Assembly (NCBI GenBank): GCA_949317995.1
Contig: OX439039.1
Span: forward strand, 12,081,282-12,145,281
Direction of reading: 5' to 3'
Source of the DNA: Acholoe squamosa
Taxonomy: Eukaryota > Annelida > Polychaeta > Phyllodocida > Polynoidae
Length of the DNA stretch: 64,000 nucleotides
Shown here: positions 22,991 through 35,560 of the stretch, one piece after another
Layout: each line of letters starts with the position of its first letter
Numbering within the stretch: the first letter of the stretch is position 1
Notes under the pieces: model-generated
Databases searched by the model: none
What the model saw: the letters and a program-made list of their open reading frames with translations, nothing else
Told to the model about the DNA's origin: nothing
Program-made: the position numbers and the translations under genes

Positions 22991-24377
22991 AAGTATGAAT
23001 GCAATCCTGAGAAGTAGGCACACTAAAGTTTACAATAACCAATGGATGCTAAAGCACTGTTCAGCCATTCAACGGTTAATGCCGGCTTGAATGGTGAGAT
23101 GGGGGGCCACTCGGGCCCAGTCTGTCCAGATATCACCCTTAGCCTTGTGTTTACCAGCTCAGGTCCACTCAAATGTTCAAATTGCCTCTGAGGAGCTCAT
23201 CAGTCTATACTTAGCCCGATCAATGCTATGGCCTATATTTAGGGCTATGGGGTGAGCTGCTCCGGCTACTGAGCATTATCACAATATGATCCAGTTCTGA
23301 TCCTATGGGGTCTTAGGAGGATCCACAGGGAGATGGGTGTGCATGTGTACAGGGGGTCTCTGGAGGATTTATAATGCTACCCATCACTACACGGCCCAGC
23401 TGCTGAACCATCCTCCTACTTACAACCAGTGTACTACCACTACTGAAGCTGTACTACTGGTTATGTGCAGCCCGAAAACATGGATAGTGATTCATGTGCC
23501 AATCAGAAAGGCCAGAGCACCTTTGGAAATCAGGCTAAAATGTTGAAATTCACTTTCAGATGCATTAACAAAGCACAACCATCCAAACCAGGCATCCCAG
23601 CGCATATTACAGAGTTCGTGTAAATTCAATGGCTTTAATTAGGGTTCGAAAACAGGCATAAGTATGTGAGGGCATTTCTTTGTTATATTGATTAGCCTAT
23701 TTGATAAAGAAAAGAAATATAACCCTTTCTTCTAGGTAAAAAGCACTCACATTCTCATATTAAGACCATCTACAATCTCCACTTTCCTATAAATATTCTA
23801 CTACCTTGTAACAACCACCACCTCCCAAATCCTATGTAGAGAAGCTGTCGGCTTTAGCAAGGTGTTGTGGTAAGGTATAAAAGGGGTACGTGGTAGCCTG
23901 CAGGGAGATAAGGGTGAGAGGGTAATTCACATCAGCTCTTTTAATTAGACCTAGTGTACAGCATCAGTCATTAGCCGTCCCTTTTTTGTCTTCTCCTCTT
24001 GCCCCTTCTCTGATTAAAACTGGTCCGCCCAGATGCGCGTTCCCTCCCGGGTTATTCTAAGCTGTTAAGTTATCCTGCACGGCATCCCCTTTTTCATGCC
24101 TTCTATTCGCGCTCAAATGCTCCAGTGCCATTATGTTGAGTAGGAATGGCATTCCCAAGCAGCGGGCTCTCAGAGGAGAATAGCCTGAATGTTGAAGCCG
24201 CCATCCATAGGCAATGGTTTCAAATATTTGGTGTTTGGAATGATTGTAACATGGATGGCATCCATTTTAACTGGCGGCCTGAGTGCTGATACCCATTACG
24301 ATATGTAAAGCAGCCTACAGTGTTATATAGTTTCATTGTATGCAGAGATGGGCTGAGTCGGCCTTTAAGGTAAGAGA
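22991..24377. other. No gene seen; possible regulatory patch
   Basis: Unannotated. Around 23,935-24,130 the composition changes (TTTTAATTAGACC, GATGCGCGTTCCC, homeodomain-like TAATTA). This could be an enhancer, but nothing in the sequence proves it. Confidence 0.3.
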
Positions 24378-24599
24378 ACCCTTTAAGGGCCGCTAATACG
24401 TGAATGTATCCTGCCCATTGGTCGTCACGGTTCATTCATTCATAAAGCCCAGGTGAGTTACTCGCATTCATACATCATACCAACCCTACAGGGTTGATAC
24501 ACTCCCAGAGGGTTGGCATGATGCTCCAATTAAGTATTGGCGAGCAGACTAGCCAGCACGTTATTGGTGCACCTGCATCAGCGGCTCTTGAAGGGTAAA
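24378..24599. mobile_element. Family A MITE copy
   Basis: Clear full-length copy: AACCCTTTAAGGGCCGCTAA at the left, CCCATTGGTCGTCAC, AACCCTACAGGGTTGATACA, GAGGGTTGGCATGATGCTCC, then CATCAGCGGCTCTTGAAGGG at the right. Its middle block is close to the unit amplified at 60.6 kb. Confidence 0.85.
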
Positions 24600-25070
24600 C
24601 CTGAGAGATCTTTTATGTGGTTCGTGACATTAACTATTACTGACTTCTGTTAGTAAGCTCTGTACAAAAAGGAGGAAATATTGTTGTGGGTAGAGTAACT
24701 GGTGTTCTTTATTAAGGGGGGGGAGGGGGGAGGAGGAAACAGGGAATGGGAAGCTACCCTTGAAAGGAGGCAGATTTGGATCAGGTCGATTAATACTTAA
24801 CAGCCCCCAGTGGTAAAACAAGAGGAGGGTGCTTGTTTGTTCAGTACCACTAGTGACAGTTCAAGAGGCATGGGTAGGACATGGGGGATGGGGCTGCTGA
24901 TGGTGTTGCATGAAAAGCATCCACAGACGCCTTGCTTTAAAATTAACTGGGAATTGACGCCTTTAGTCCATGCAGGTCTCTGTACAGGGGGAGGGTAATG
25001 TATATAGGTGGGGTTTGACAAGAACAGGTGGTGCACCTCATGATCTCCTCTACACCCCATCCTTTTACTT

Positions 25071-25140
25071 TTAACCCTTCAAGGGGCACTAATGACATGA
25101 TGCATCATTTTCATTGGTCGGCATGATGTATATATGTTAC
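25071..25140. mobile_element. Family A MITE left-end fragment
   Basis: TTAACCCTTCAAGGGGCACT, then CATTGGTCGGCATGATG. It stops abruptly next to the end of another element. Confidence 0.55.
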
Positions 25141-25189
25141 TGAGACCTCTCTCCCTATTTTTAGCCAACCTCAAAGCACAGAAGAAGAA

Positions 25190-25279
25190 AATTAACTCTT
25201 GTCTGCAGCCAAAAAGGAAAAAATGGGGATTTGATGAGGGGCACCCCCTCCTTTTCCAAACCCTGAATTCGCCACTGTA
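25190..25279. mobile_element. Single end of a CAGTGGCGGATCC-type element
   Basis: On the minus strand it begins TACAGTGGCGAATTCAGGG and runs into GGAGGGGGTGCCCC, matching the ends of the element at 15,389-15,699. No opposite end was found nearby. Confidence 0.5.
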
Positions 25280-28200
25280 CCTTGTACATATGATGCATCG
25301 ATACATAATTGGCCTTAAGATAGTTAGACAGTTAACAATCACATCAGCAGTCATCCTATAATGAAACCCACCTCCAACCCCATACACTGCATACCTACCC
25401 CCTAACATTGCCTGATGCACCACAATGGGACTCATGCCATCACACATCCCAGCCGTGGATTACATTAGACCATAGTGGTACCTGCTTCCTGTTCACGTGA
25501 TGCCCGCCATTGCTCCTGGAACCGAGGCGTGGTGTCACGCAGGACTCATGGTCTTATTTCACAAACTGCCAGCACAGCAGTGCTCTCTCTTTAAGTACAT
25601 GATATGCAGATAATGTATTATATTTCTAGGTCTTAGTATTGGGGAAGAACTATGACAGTGACATACTTTACATCATTTTTCATGAAGTACGTTCATGACA
25701 GCATCTTATAAAGCCGTACTTGGAGTGGGGTGAACAGCTCTGGATAAAATATTTGTGGCATGATCCTACAACAGGAGATCAAAAAGAGAAAAAAAAGATA
25801 TAGATATATCAAACTCACATTTATAAGGCAGCACTGTGATCCTTTTGGGCATGGCATAGGGAGCCTCCATGGCATTGTATTAGACATGAAATACTTGGGG
25901 TATTGAATGCCTGAGAAGCAAGGACATCGCTGTAAACAGTTGATACATGTAGAGTCTACTGTATGCTTACACGACACTGGTACTATATACTATATGTCAA
26001 CTATTTTGTAGATGCATAATACGTTTATGCTCGCTGATCAGGGCTAATACATTTCTCCAGAAGTGGTGAGAGTCCTTAATGGCTTAAGGTATATATGCTG
26101 CAGAGGTAACTAATTTGACAGATAGTAGTCACAGACACCCATAACATAGTACCTCAGATATATGGCACAAGCTTAAGACCCAGCGACGCCTCATAGAATC
26201 TGCCTTAAGTCAGGTTGCACCGTATAGATGAGGGTTTATACTAAAAAAGATTCAGAAATATGACCTGGGCACAGTACAGCAATAAGCTTGGGATGCATCT
26301 TTTATGTGAGGTGCACCTTGTAGATGAAGCTTTATGATATGTATCATATACAATGGAGACTTTCATGTTGAACCTTTTTACTCTGTACCTGAAATAGTGT
26401 ACTTGTCTTTGTTATGAATACATGTGTAACCGACGGGCCGCCCGTTGGTTAGGCCTGTCAGGTTAACTATCGGTATGATAGCGATACCATAATAGACAAC
26501 ACACATGAGCAAATAGAGTTTCCCAATAAACTTATGACAGTTCTTATCAAACAACTGTCGGTATGCGTATTAATAATTGTATGAATCTTCAATATCACCT
26601 AAAACTAGATGAACCTACATCATAGCAAATCAGACACACGAGTCATCCTAGAGTCTTAGACGTATTTGTGTTGTACCTAGAAATGAACCCTTATATATGG
26701 TACTTATTAATACCACATGATTAATTAGCATAGAAATGAACATGGAAACCGTCCGCACGTGGCTGGAAAGCCAAAGGAACTATGTAAGTTCAGGAATACA
26801 CCCGGTCAGCACAAAATATAAACATAGTAAGTATACCGGTCGATGAGCAAACAATAGCGGAGGCGCTTAATGCCCAGACCACTACATATGTATACATGAC
26901 ATTCCATCATACTACCCTACTACAGTTCAGCCAAAGGTCAACATGCTTTTCTGGCAGTGTTATATTTAATTATGCCATAAGAAAAGGTAAGCCAGCCAAG
27001 AATAGCATCCACAGTTGTATGTAAAGACTGCCAATAACAAAGAGAAAAAGAATAGTTCATTGCCTTGGGTTGATACTTAGACCGGGGGGAGCCTAAAGCC
27101 TAAACTTATCTGACATCTGGCCTGTCAGATCATCGGTACTGCTGCACAGAATTACATTGCTGTGCTAGCCTGCAATTAAGCTGTACAATTAAAGTGTGCC
27201 CAATTACTTTGTCTCAAAAATAAAGTAGGATGTTATATATGCTATACATACCACTCCGTTTCACTCTCATTCTCCCTTATTTAGATATTTGATAGGATCG
27301 TAAGATGTATGGTCAATGTGCTAATTTCAGAGTTAAACCTTACTATCCAACCATGGAATCTATACACTGCAAAATGGCCTGGATCTTGCCGTTGTATATT
27401 CCTTCCTCTTAAAGGTGGTATGAACATTGGATAGTAATGTATGGTGAAACAGCCCCCAGATATATGATGGGAAACCATCCTGGGCGTCTTAATGGTTCAT
27501 CCAATTTTCCATAATATGAGCAAGAGGTCATTTTCCAATACCTCTTGCTCATAAAGGCATTAAACAAAATCAATCCTGATGGAATTGCTTGAAACAGCAT
27601 TGTAGTTATCCCAAATAATAAACCCCTTTATAATGGGATCAAGTAGGTGGTAAGGATATGACCAGGAAGATCTAGCCATATTTGGGACATTCCCTGTACG
27701 TTGGATAGAAGATTAGATTTTCCAAAAGGCATTCAGGGCTGTGCCATTAATAATTGAATACATTCATACTGCAGTCGTAGAGGTAGTCTCTATTGGCTTA
27801 TCTCCCAGGGAGAGACCTCTCTGGGGCACAGAAGAGAGGTAAATGAGAAATCAGTTTGCATCAAGGAAGGAGCCGTGCGTCTTGGTAGATGGATGGGCCA
27901 TGTCAGGCCTAGATAAGTACTTTACCGACCCATTCACTCATCTCCACTACAGGGCCTCTTAGTACTAATGCACTTCATTGCCGACTAGTATTTGTTCTAG
28001 CCATCTACTACGCCAGCGTTTGTCTCTATGGTGACCTATAATGTAGGCTCAGATGGCAATTTGAATTCATACCAGAGCTCTCAAATATTTAGACAAGACA
28101 TTTGTGGCAGTGAACAGGGATGCTGGCGGACTAGTAGTGAGGAAGGGTTAGGTGGATGAGCATTGACAGTATTCTGTGGATTAAAGCATGTTTTTTATTG

Positions 28201-28840
28201 ATCCCTCTGTGTTTTACAATCTTCACCGCATGACTATTGGTCCTTCTAACAATATAATTCCTTTTCCTACATTATCAGATCTGGTAGTTCCTGATTTTAA
28301 CACCAGTGGTGTTTAGGTAAAAAAAAAATGTCAGGATAAAATTGTCCCTATCTCAAACATTTTAGGCCGATCTTTTTCAGAAATTCCTTTTTGTCAAATT
28401 AGAACATCAGATTCGATTGGGTAACCAGTCCAATAGCAGCTGATCGTTCCGTATCATTGTATCAGCCTAATCAGAACATCGGTTTAATCTTATGTAAACC
28501 GCTTTGTCTTGCTATCAAAAATTAAGAATCTAGGTAGAAATGCTTTACAAAAACGTTCCGATATGGTTTTCAGTATTCATCAATAACTGAACAGGTAAAC
28601 TAGTACAATTTTAGACATACTGAACAAGGTGTTGTTAATCCGTGGTTTAGGCCTACTGCCAAACAGTTATTCAGCAGCTGCCCTGTGAAGTGCTCGCTGG
28701 TATCAGTCTGCTTCTGTCTGGTAAACGCTGCTACACACGAGACACCAGCAACTGGTGTGTCACGTGACTGAGTTGTGTGTTTCTGTGGTTGCTGGCAAGG
28801 GTCCCGTGTGTCAGAGAGTTCCCCACAGATGTTTGCTTTT
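25280..28840. other. 3.5 kb without recognisable genes
   Basis: Unannotated A/T-leaning DNA. It contains a perfect 13-bp hairpin at 27,516-27,552 (ATGAGCAAGAGGT / ACCTCTTGCTCAT, 11-base loop). No gene, tRNA or MITE supported. Confidence 0.4.
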
Positions 28841-29165
28841 AGGTACCATCAAAGTAACGACCAGTCCTACGGGCATGCATACAAATGTGGGTCAACTCTG
28901 CAGGTCGAGGCAAAAGGCTTTGGTTCCTCATGTCTTAAGGAGCAGCCATATGCCTTTATTTTCAGGATCATTCTAAAATGCTATACATTCATCGAGTGCA
29001 AAATATTTAAGTTAAAATGCCATATAACGTTTCAAAAGTCAGGTTTGAGTGCCCTCATGGTGCTGTACATTATCCTGTGCATGGTAGATTCATTTGTAGT
29101 TATCATGGCTATGCTGAGAAATCGTACAGTTATGAAAGACCAGAACACAGTTTCCTCCCACTGCT
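28841..29165 (+). other. Open frames of unknown nature
   Basis: Two overlapping plus-strand frames (28,775-29,185 and 29,017-29,370) look slightly more protein-like than the rest. One has Cys/His-spaced segments such as FECPHGAVHYPVHG and ICSYHGYAEKSY, and TTTGCTTTTAG at 28,842 could be a splice acceptor. No family is recognised, and the second frame runs into a family B MITE, which argues against a conserved exon. Kept only as a low-confidence hypothetical. Confidence 0.15.
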
Positions 29166-29330
29166 GTATAGTAAAAGCCAAATGAGAGAAGGATTTGACT
29201 GTCATCTTCATGAAGTTTCCTTACACCAGAGTGCTTTCCTCTACTGTCATCTGGGTCTTCTCTGTATTTGTTCTTGTTCACTGTTCAGTTTTAGGAGGAT
29301 GTCTGGTAGATTTAACAGTTATTTGTTAGA
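29166..29330. mobile_element. Family B MITE copy
   Basis: GAAGTTTCCTTACACCAGAG, CACTGTTCAGTTTTAGGAGG and the right end TTTAACAGTTATTTGTTAGA then GTGTA align with the copies at 22.4 and 38.7 kb. Confidence 0.65.
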
Positions 29331-32040
29331 GTGTACTGCTGCTGAGGCAGAAAGAAAGATGTCAGCATGATTAGAGTCACAGTGAATTGAAGACGAGGCC
29401 AAGTTTTAAAAAGAAAAATCGATTGCATGTTATCGTCCCCTGCAGTTAACGCCTTGCCATATTTAAGGCCCTGAAAAAGTCGATTTGAGGTGTTTAAAAC
29501 GTTGACATGCTGGAAATGATTTAAAGTGTATTCTGGAGCGATAGCATCTCGGAGCCAACCACGGGGCCTGACAAGCGGCATGATTTGTCATTGAATGGAA
29601 ACAGTTATTTGATAGAATGATTTACATGAATATTTGAGTGCTACCAATCCCGCCCCCTATCGGCATGGTTGTTCACAATGAGACAATCCATCACCTGTGT
29701 CAATCCCCCTACAATCAAATCTTTACTGATAGTGATGAAGGTACACTTGATGCTTAATGCTAGGGGTTGGGTTTCTGTGCTCACAGGAAAGGCTGGTTTT
29801 AAACATTGTATTACTAGTGTGAGTAAAACATAAAAAAGCTTTTGCTGCTCAATTGGTATCTGAAACTGTATTTAAGTCAAAATATTGACAACTGACGGCT
29901 CACTAAAGCAGGTATGATAAATACAACAAGGCCTGGTAGTCCATTAACCACTTCCACAATAGGCACTGATATCATGGCTGTAATATGCCCTGGCTGCGAT
30001 ATTCCTACTATTAAGAATGGTGTCCACTGCATGAACCTATTGGCTTATCCACCTTTAGGTAATGCAATTTGGGGATTTATTGTGCTTAAATGGCATGGTT
30101 TATGCAATTTGTGTGATCATTGAGGAATGAAGAGTGAATTGTTAGCTTATTGTGGTTTTATTTGACCCCTAGATTACCGAGAATTCAGCTTCCATAAGAT
30201 TTCGAATCAATAAAAAGGTATATGACAATACGTATAGAAGGTGATTGATCCTCAGTCCCTACATTAGGATGTGATGTACATGTTATCATCTATAAGACCA
30301 CCTGCCCGCTCAAATAACACATTTGATTATAGATTACAGAGATACATAGGGACAGGAAGATGGGGAAATGACAGGAGGGAATGATGTATGAAAATATATA
30401 GCCCCCTTGGGACCGATAGCAATCGCTGTTTTGCAAACATACATCTAGATTTCAATTTAAACTGTGTCCATGTTATGATGTATGATGAAATGCTGAAATG
30501 TGTCATCATCAGAGGAAAGGGGGTTGGAAGAGGTGTCTGCCAGTATAGAACCTAGAACATCTCTATAATATAACCGATATATCTCGTCCAGATAGTGGGA
30601 TCATTGTCCTGTTGTCATGACAGTGACATATAACGTAGTGGCCTGTTTAAACGCCACCTAAGGCGCTTATTTCAATTCCTCTGTACCCTGGGCCTTTTTG
30701 AGACAGACGCTTATAAATAAAATTGAATACCGATTAACACTTAAAACCTTTGTTAATACCCATGTATCCACCACACCTATTTCAGATTTTCGACCCCGTC
30801 ACTTAATTGGGCGATTGCAGCAAGACACTTCATTCACATGAAAAAAGGCAATGACCTAGGTAAGGAACATCAGGTTAAGCAGCACCAGAAGCTACTACTG
30901 GCTATCTAATGGCAGTGGTGTTTTCCGTGTATATACACTATCACATCCACTCATTTTAAACGCCCTTGGACTGTATAATTCTAATCCTTGTAAATTGAAT
31001 ATCATCCCTGAATGAATACAGCCTTGACATTATTCCTTAAACAGGATTCACTCACGTGAACAATCTAATTTTAGCGGTCAGGAAGACATGCCTTATACGA
31101 TGAGGCTATAGTGGCCAAGGTGTAAGCACCCTGTGGTCATGACAATTGTAGCCAGGGGAAATATCCTCGTGAGCCGCTCTAGAGAGCAGCTCATTGTCTC
31201 CAGAATCACCACATTTGGTGGTCCTTGGGAGGAGACCAGAGATTAGGGCCAAGTGCCATCAGTCTGCTGGTGAAGGTGGGTGAGTAGGGGAATCGGGGTG
31301 ATGCCTAGATCAGCTGGTTTACTGCATCTATAGATAGACCATTACAGCGTACCATTGGTAGGACTCATATGGCTTTTAGGGATAATCTTACAAAGGGAAA
31401 ATAGACTACTCTGGATGGAATCGACATCGAAATGAGACGATGGAACTCATTAGATTCACGGCTCACAGAAGAGCTCTTTTGAATGGAATGATTGCATGAC
31501 AATAGCCCAATCTAAGGTTTCTATTATTATCCAGGTGAAATGAGATCAATTACCTTCAACAGTTTCTAGTCATAGTTTGGTAGATGTGAATTACCATGAT
31601 ATATATTTCCTATTAGCACAGAAACTGCCTAGAGCACAATGGCCACAAATATCCATTCAACATTGAATGACCATTGGCAGTTAGTTTATCAACCTGCTAC
31701 CAATGTTGTTTCAGCATTTAATTAATATATATTATGTGCCCACTAGGAGGAATGTGTGATGCTATCAATGGGTCAACATTACTACAGAATACTTTCAAGA
31801 AATAAAATTGCCTTTGACTCTGTTCATCGCAATAGAGTTATTTAGTAGGCCTTATACATATACTTGATTGGAATCATGAACAGAGCTCTTCCCTGGCTAA
31901 AATGATAATTCCTGGGACTAATCCGGTATAGCAGATTTTACTACATGATTTCGGTGATTTTTTGGTGCTTCCTCTGGATATTCCCATTCTGATACCTGTC
32001 GATATTGCATGCCATGATGCATGCATCATGACTTTGTATG
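29331..32040. other. No gene seen
   Basis: 2.7 kb of unannotated DNA. The 69-codon plus-strand frame at 29,914-30,123 is unrecognised. Confidence 0.4.
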
Positions 32041-32042
32041 GC

Positions 32043-32070
32043 GTGCCTGATATTCATGGATATCAGGCAC
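32043..32070. repeat. Near-perfect 28-bp palindrome
   Basis: GTGCCTGATATTCA is followed by its near-complement TGGATATCAGGCAC. A partial repeat of the same motif (GTGCCTGTTATCCATGGATG) follows at once. Confidence 0.8.
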
Positions 32071-32429
32071 CCAGTGCCTGTTATCCATGGATGTCATATG
32101 TCACATGTTAAAACCTACGAGAATTTCATTGCCATATCCTACTGATCCCAAATCCAACTCCCTATGCAGTGCACCACAGGGACTGATGAGAAACAGAGTG
32201 CATTTGCCTGTATATGTACAATATAATAGTGAAAAGAATATAGGGGGGGGGGGTCCCAGGCTAGTTTCCAAGATATATAATCTTGAAGTCTGAGTGAGTT
32301 TGTCATAGGATTACATAGTGTTGGCACAAATGTTTAGAGAAAGATGTTTTAGAGTAACTAAATATCTCTATAAATTGACCACAACATAGCTTGTAATGTT
32401 ACTGGTCCAAAAAAAAACATGTTCTGAAC

Positions 32430-32585
32430 ATATAGTTGTACGATCCTCAACTTTTGATCTGAAGGCTGTGTGTTCAAGACTCAGCCAGGTCCAGGTTTTA
32501 CCTGTGTTGACTTGGTGTACTATTGTGGGGCTACCCACACCACTATGGCAGGCTTTGAGTCCCAAATAAATTCGAATTGATATTT
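32430..32585 (+). mobile_element. Possible degenerate tRNA-derived SINE
   Basis: A weak B-box (TGTTCAAGACTC) about 45 bases into the unit, a roughly 70-base body and an A/T-rich tail (AAATAAATTCGAATTG) make a SINE-like layout. The A-box is not convincing. Confidence 0.3.
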
Positions 32586-32616
32586 TATTGATTAATTATT
32601 GATTAATCATGTAATA

Positions 32617-32676
32617 AAATAAGTAGTCAATGCCTAACGTGTGACTCATCACATATTAGGCATTGATTACTTGTTC
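32617..32676. mobile_element. Short palindromic MITE (hairpin family C)
   Basis: The arms AATAAGTAGTCAATGCCTAA and TTAGGCATTGATTACTTGTT are near-perfect inverted repeats with an 18-base spacer. The outer bases (AAGTAGTCAATG) are shared with the hairpin at 40,252-40,380, so the two look like one family. Confidence 0.6.
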
Positions 32677-32679
32677 AGT

Positions 32680-34020
32680 ATTCTACAACCTATGCCTCAC
32701 CTACGGAACACATTAAAGCTACTAAGAATTAAGGCTCTTTCTCTCCACACCTTTGACATTAGCCCCTTCCTCATTAAACAAAATATCTTCATTACACTCA
32801 CCCCGTTACCATCAACCCTTCATACACCTGCAGTTCAGGCCAAAGAAGAGGAGTGTCCCGTGGAAACGGTACTGACACTGATAGCTCGGGAGGAGTGGCT
32901 GTGCTCAGAGGCATCCAGTGGCCAAATCATCTTGTCCCTGTGGCTGGAGGGCTGGCCACCGATCATCCTGTACGGGAGGATATCATATCCACCTGGAGGA
33001 CAGGCATGCCTAACTGGCACGTGTCCCCTGAGGTCCTGAGGCTGGCCACCCGCCAAGCCGTCCTAATAGAATAGTGGGCACGTGGAGGAGCGCTTGTGAC
33101 TGTCCCTGCCACTGCTAGACCGTAAACCCCTGTATAGGCTAAGGCGGATGGACCATTACAGAGACCCACTGTGGCTCATAGAGTCTTACTAAATTCTTCC
33201 TGTTACTTATACCTTTTTTTTTTCTTTTTTATACACCATAGACCAATACCTATGATGAGATTCTTTAAATGCCCAAGGCTCAGCACATGGCTTTTCCCAA
33301 AGTTTGGGTGTGGTGTGCAGGGGTGTTAGTTGGGTGTTGGTCCAAATTCTGGAAATTTTAGGGCCCTTGAACACTTAACGATTGGAAGGATTTTGCAACC
33401 TACGATACTGCATTAAGTCTAAATTTGAGGGACCTCTGAACTTCTAAAAATGGATGAACATCTTAGGGTCTGACATCTCTGGGTGTGGCCCATACGCAAG
33501 GTTTTCTGGTAGCAGTGGGTGGGTTGTGGGGAGGGGAGAAAGGGGGGATGTTCTCCCTACTGGACCTGACTGGGCACAAGGAAGTAAGGACAGGAGTGGA
33601 GCAGATAGGGGGTATAGGGAATAGCTAAGGGAAATTGGGAGCACTGCTATACACTGCCAGCTTATCTGACATGCTGCAGCTTTTGAAGACGGACCAAGGT
33701 GGCGGTCTGATCAAATAAGTAGAAATCGTTGCTGATGTGCCTGACGAGGAAATAGGCTTAGAATACTACTATTCACTAGCCTATAGGAAAATCACTATGG
33801 CATTATATCAACATAACTGAATATCTTTCAAACAAGTATAACAATAGCACATAAATATTTTGACAATTGTGCGGGGGGGGGGCTATACACAGAAATGCGT
33901 ATTGCTGCTGGTAAGATATTGCCACCTATAGTCAAAAGGATTGCTAGATACACGGTCTACATGTGGCCCAACGGGGTAGAACGTGCCTCGGTGGGGGGGT
34001 GGATTTTTAGTACCAGTTTT
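32680..34020. other. No gene seen
   Basis: Both strands carry overlapping frames at 32,641-33,169. None shows a known motif, and their overlap in four frames suggests base composition rather than coding. Confidence 0.4.
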
Positions 34021-34022
34021 GG

Positions 34023-34037
34023 CCATCAGGGGGCAGT
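34023..34037 (+). promoter_or_regulatory. Weaker CTCF-like site
   Basis: CCATCAGGGGGCAGT differs from the CTCF core by one base. It is on the plus strand, opposite in orientation to the site at 1,003. Confidence 0.3.
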
Positions 34038-34771
34038 ATATGGGTAAAACATGGAAAAATATGCTAGAAAAGGCTTTAGACCAATTTTTGATAAGGAATC
34101 CAGTGGTATGCTTAAAATTATCTCCACTGAAAATGTTCCATTTTTGGGACATGGAAACATAGAAAATTGATAGAAAAGGCAATTTCTGGTTGCCATGGAT
34201 ACGAATCCACTATTACAATTGGGAATCTTTTCCACAAATTTTTTTTTAAATTCCTTCAGGAGCCCAAAACCGAAAACAGAGCTAAAACATTCCCTCTAGA
34301 ACCAGTTTCATGATGAAAACATCACATTTCTTTTGTTATTTTTCTAAAAACCGTATTTTTGGTATTATTAGTGTTTATGATAAGGTACAAGACATTTAGA
34401 GCTCATTTCCCATTTTCAATTGTACACACCAACCTAGGTTTGACAAGCAATTACAGCAAAACTACTGGGGATATTTTAGCCCAAGATATCTCACTTTAAA
34501 GCCCATGACTTAAACTTTAGAAAGTCATTACCCCCCAGGAGGCATGTCATCCCTCACCTGGCCACACATTTCCAAACTATCGTCCTTTCAGTCGTTCCTT
34601 TTAACCAAACGGTTCTCAATTTGCTTGGCCAGACAATCGAAATAGAGGGATGAAAAAAGGGTAAAGTAGAAGACCACTAGGTCTGATCACTGGTTAAGAA
34701 GTGACGATTTGGTCGGGGATGGCTAGATGTGAGTTAGAGGAGAAAGCCATGCTTTCAGTACCATGTATGGG
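34038..34771. other. No feature seen
   Basis: A/T-rich unannotated DNA with no supported feature. Confidence 0.4.
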
Positions 34772-35063
34772 TTAAACCTTTAAGGACCGCTGATGTATCA
34801 ATGCATTATGCCCATTGGTTGTCATGGTGCATGAATACATTGATGCATCATGTCCATTGGTCGTCATGATGCATGAATGCAGCCCTGGCGAGTTATTCGC
34901 TAGGGCTACATTGATGCATCATGCCGACCCTACCGTGTGGATACTCCTCTGGCATGATGCACCAATGAAGTGCTGGCGAGCAGTCTCGCCAGCACTTCAT
35001 TGGTGCATCATGACAACCAGTGGGCATGATGCACTCCTACATCAGCGGCCCTTAAAGGGTTAA
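34772..35063. mobile_element. Family A MITE, best copy
   Basis: Bounded by TTAA at 34,772-34,775 and 35,060-35,063. The terminal inverted repeats run about 60 bases (ACCTTTAAGGACCGCTGATG at the left; CATCAGCGGCCCTTAAAGGG at the right). Two hairpins lie inside: an AGCCCTGGCGAG/CGCTAGGGCT stem near 34,880-34,911 and a perfect 28-bp stem at 34,953-35,012. No coding capacity. TTAA flanks with CCCTTT-type ends are what piggyBac-superfamily MITEs show, so that class is the likely source of transposase, although no autonomous partner is in the window. Confidence 0.9.
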
Positions 35064-35560
35064 GGAGTGGGTAGGTCGGTGTTGTGAGTTAGTGTGTGGG
35101 CACTAGGGGCTGGCGTTATCAGGACATAATAAACCAGCATTACCAGCTCGCCCAGGGTGGGCGCGTACTACGCCTGGTTAGGCAGTGCGTGTTAACCTGG
35201 CAATCTGCAGCCAGGTACTCGTGACTGGACGTAGGGTCACGAGAACAACCCCTGTATCGATCGTTCCCCCTACACACCCACATCCCCGTCTCCAGCCAGC
35301 TGACCACCGGTCAAGCCTCTCCTGTCGCCGTCTATATACCTAGAAGGGCTCCTCCTTGATGCCAGCCTCCAGGCATCCCGTGGAGGAGGTGGGAAGAAGG
35401 GGTTGGGCGCCTGAGGGGGTTAAAGCCTGATCAGGGCATAGACACCAGCTTTCCCCACCCATCTACAGGACACTGCCACCAGCTTGCTGGCTCACCCTCT
35501 CCTGTCCCTAGGGAGATGTGTTGAAGTCACGCCTTAAGGCTGGGAGTAGCAGCTCCAGAC
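35064..35560. other. GC-rich patch, possibly regulatory
   Basis: More G/C and CpG than the flanks (GGTGGGCGCGTACTACGCC, GTCACGAGAACAACCCC, GTATCGATCGTTCC). No open frame or splice pattern is convincing. Confidence 0.25.

Noticed and set aside
32641..33169. Overlapping frames of 68-132 codons as coding
   Set aside because: Four overlapping frames on both strands, no motif, explained by low stop density in G/C-richer DNA.
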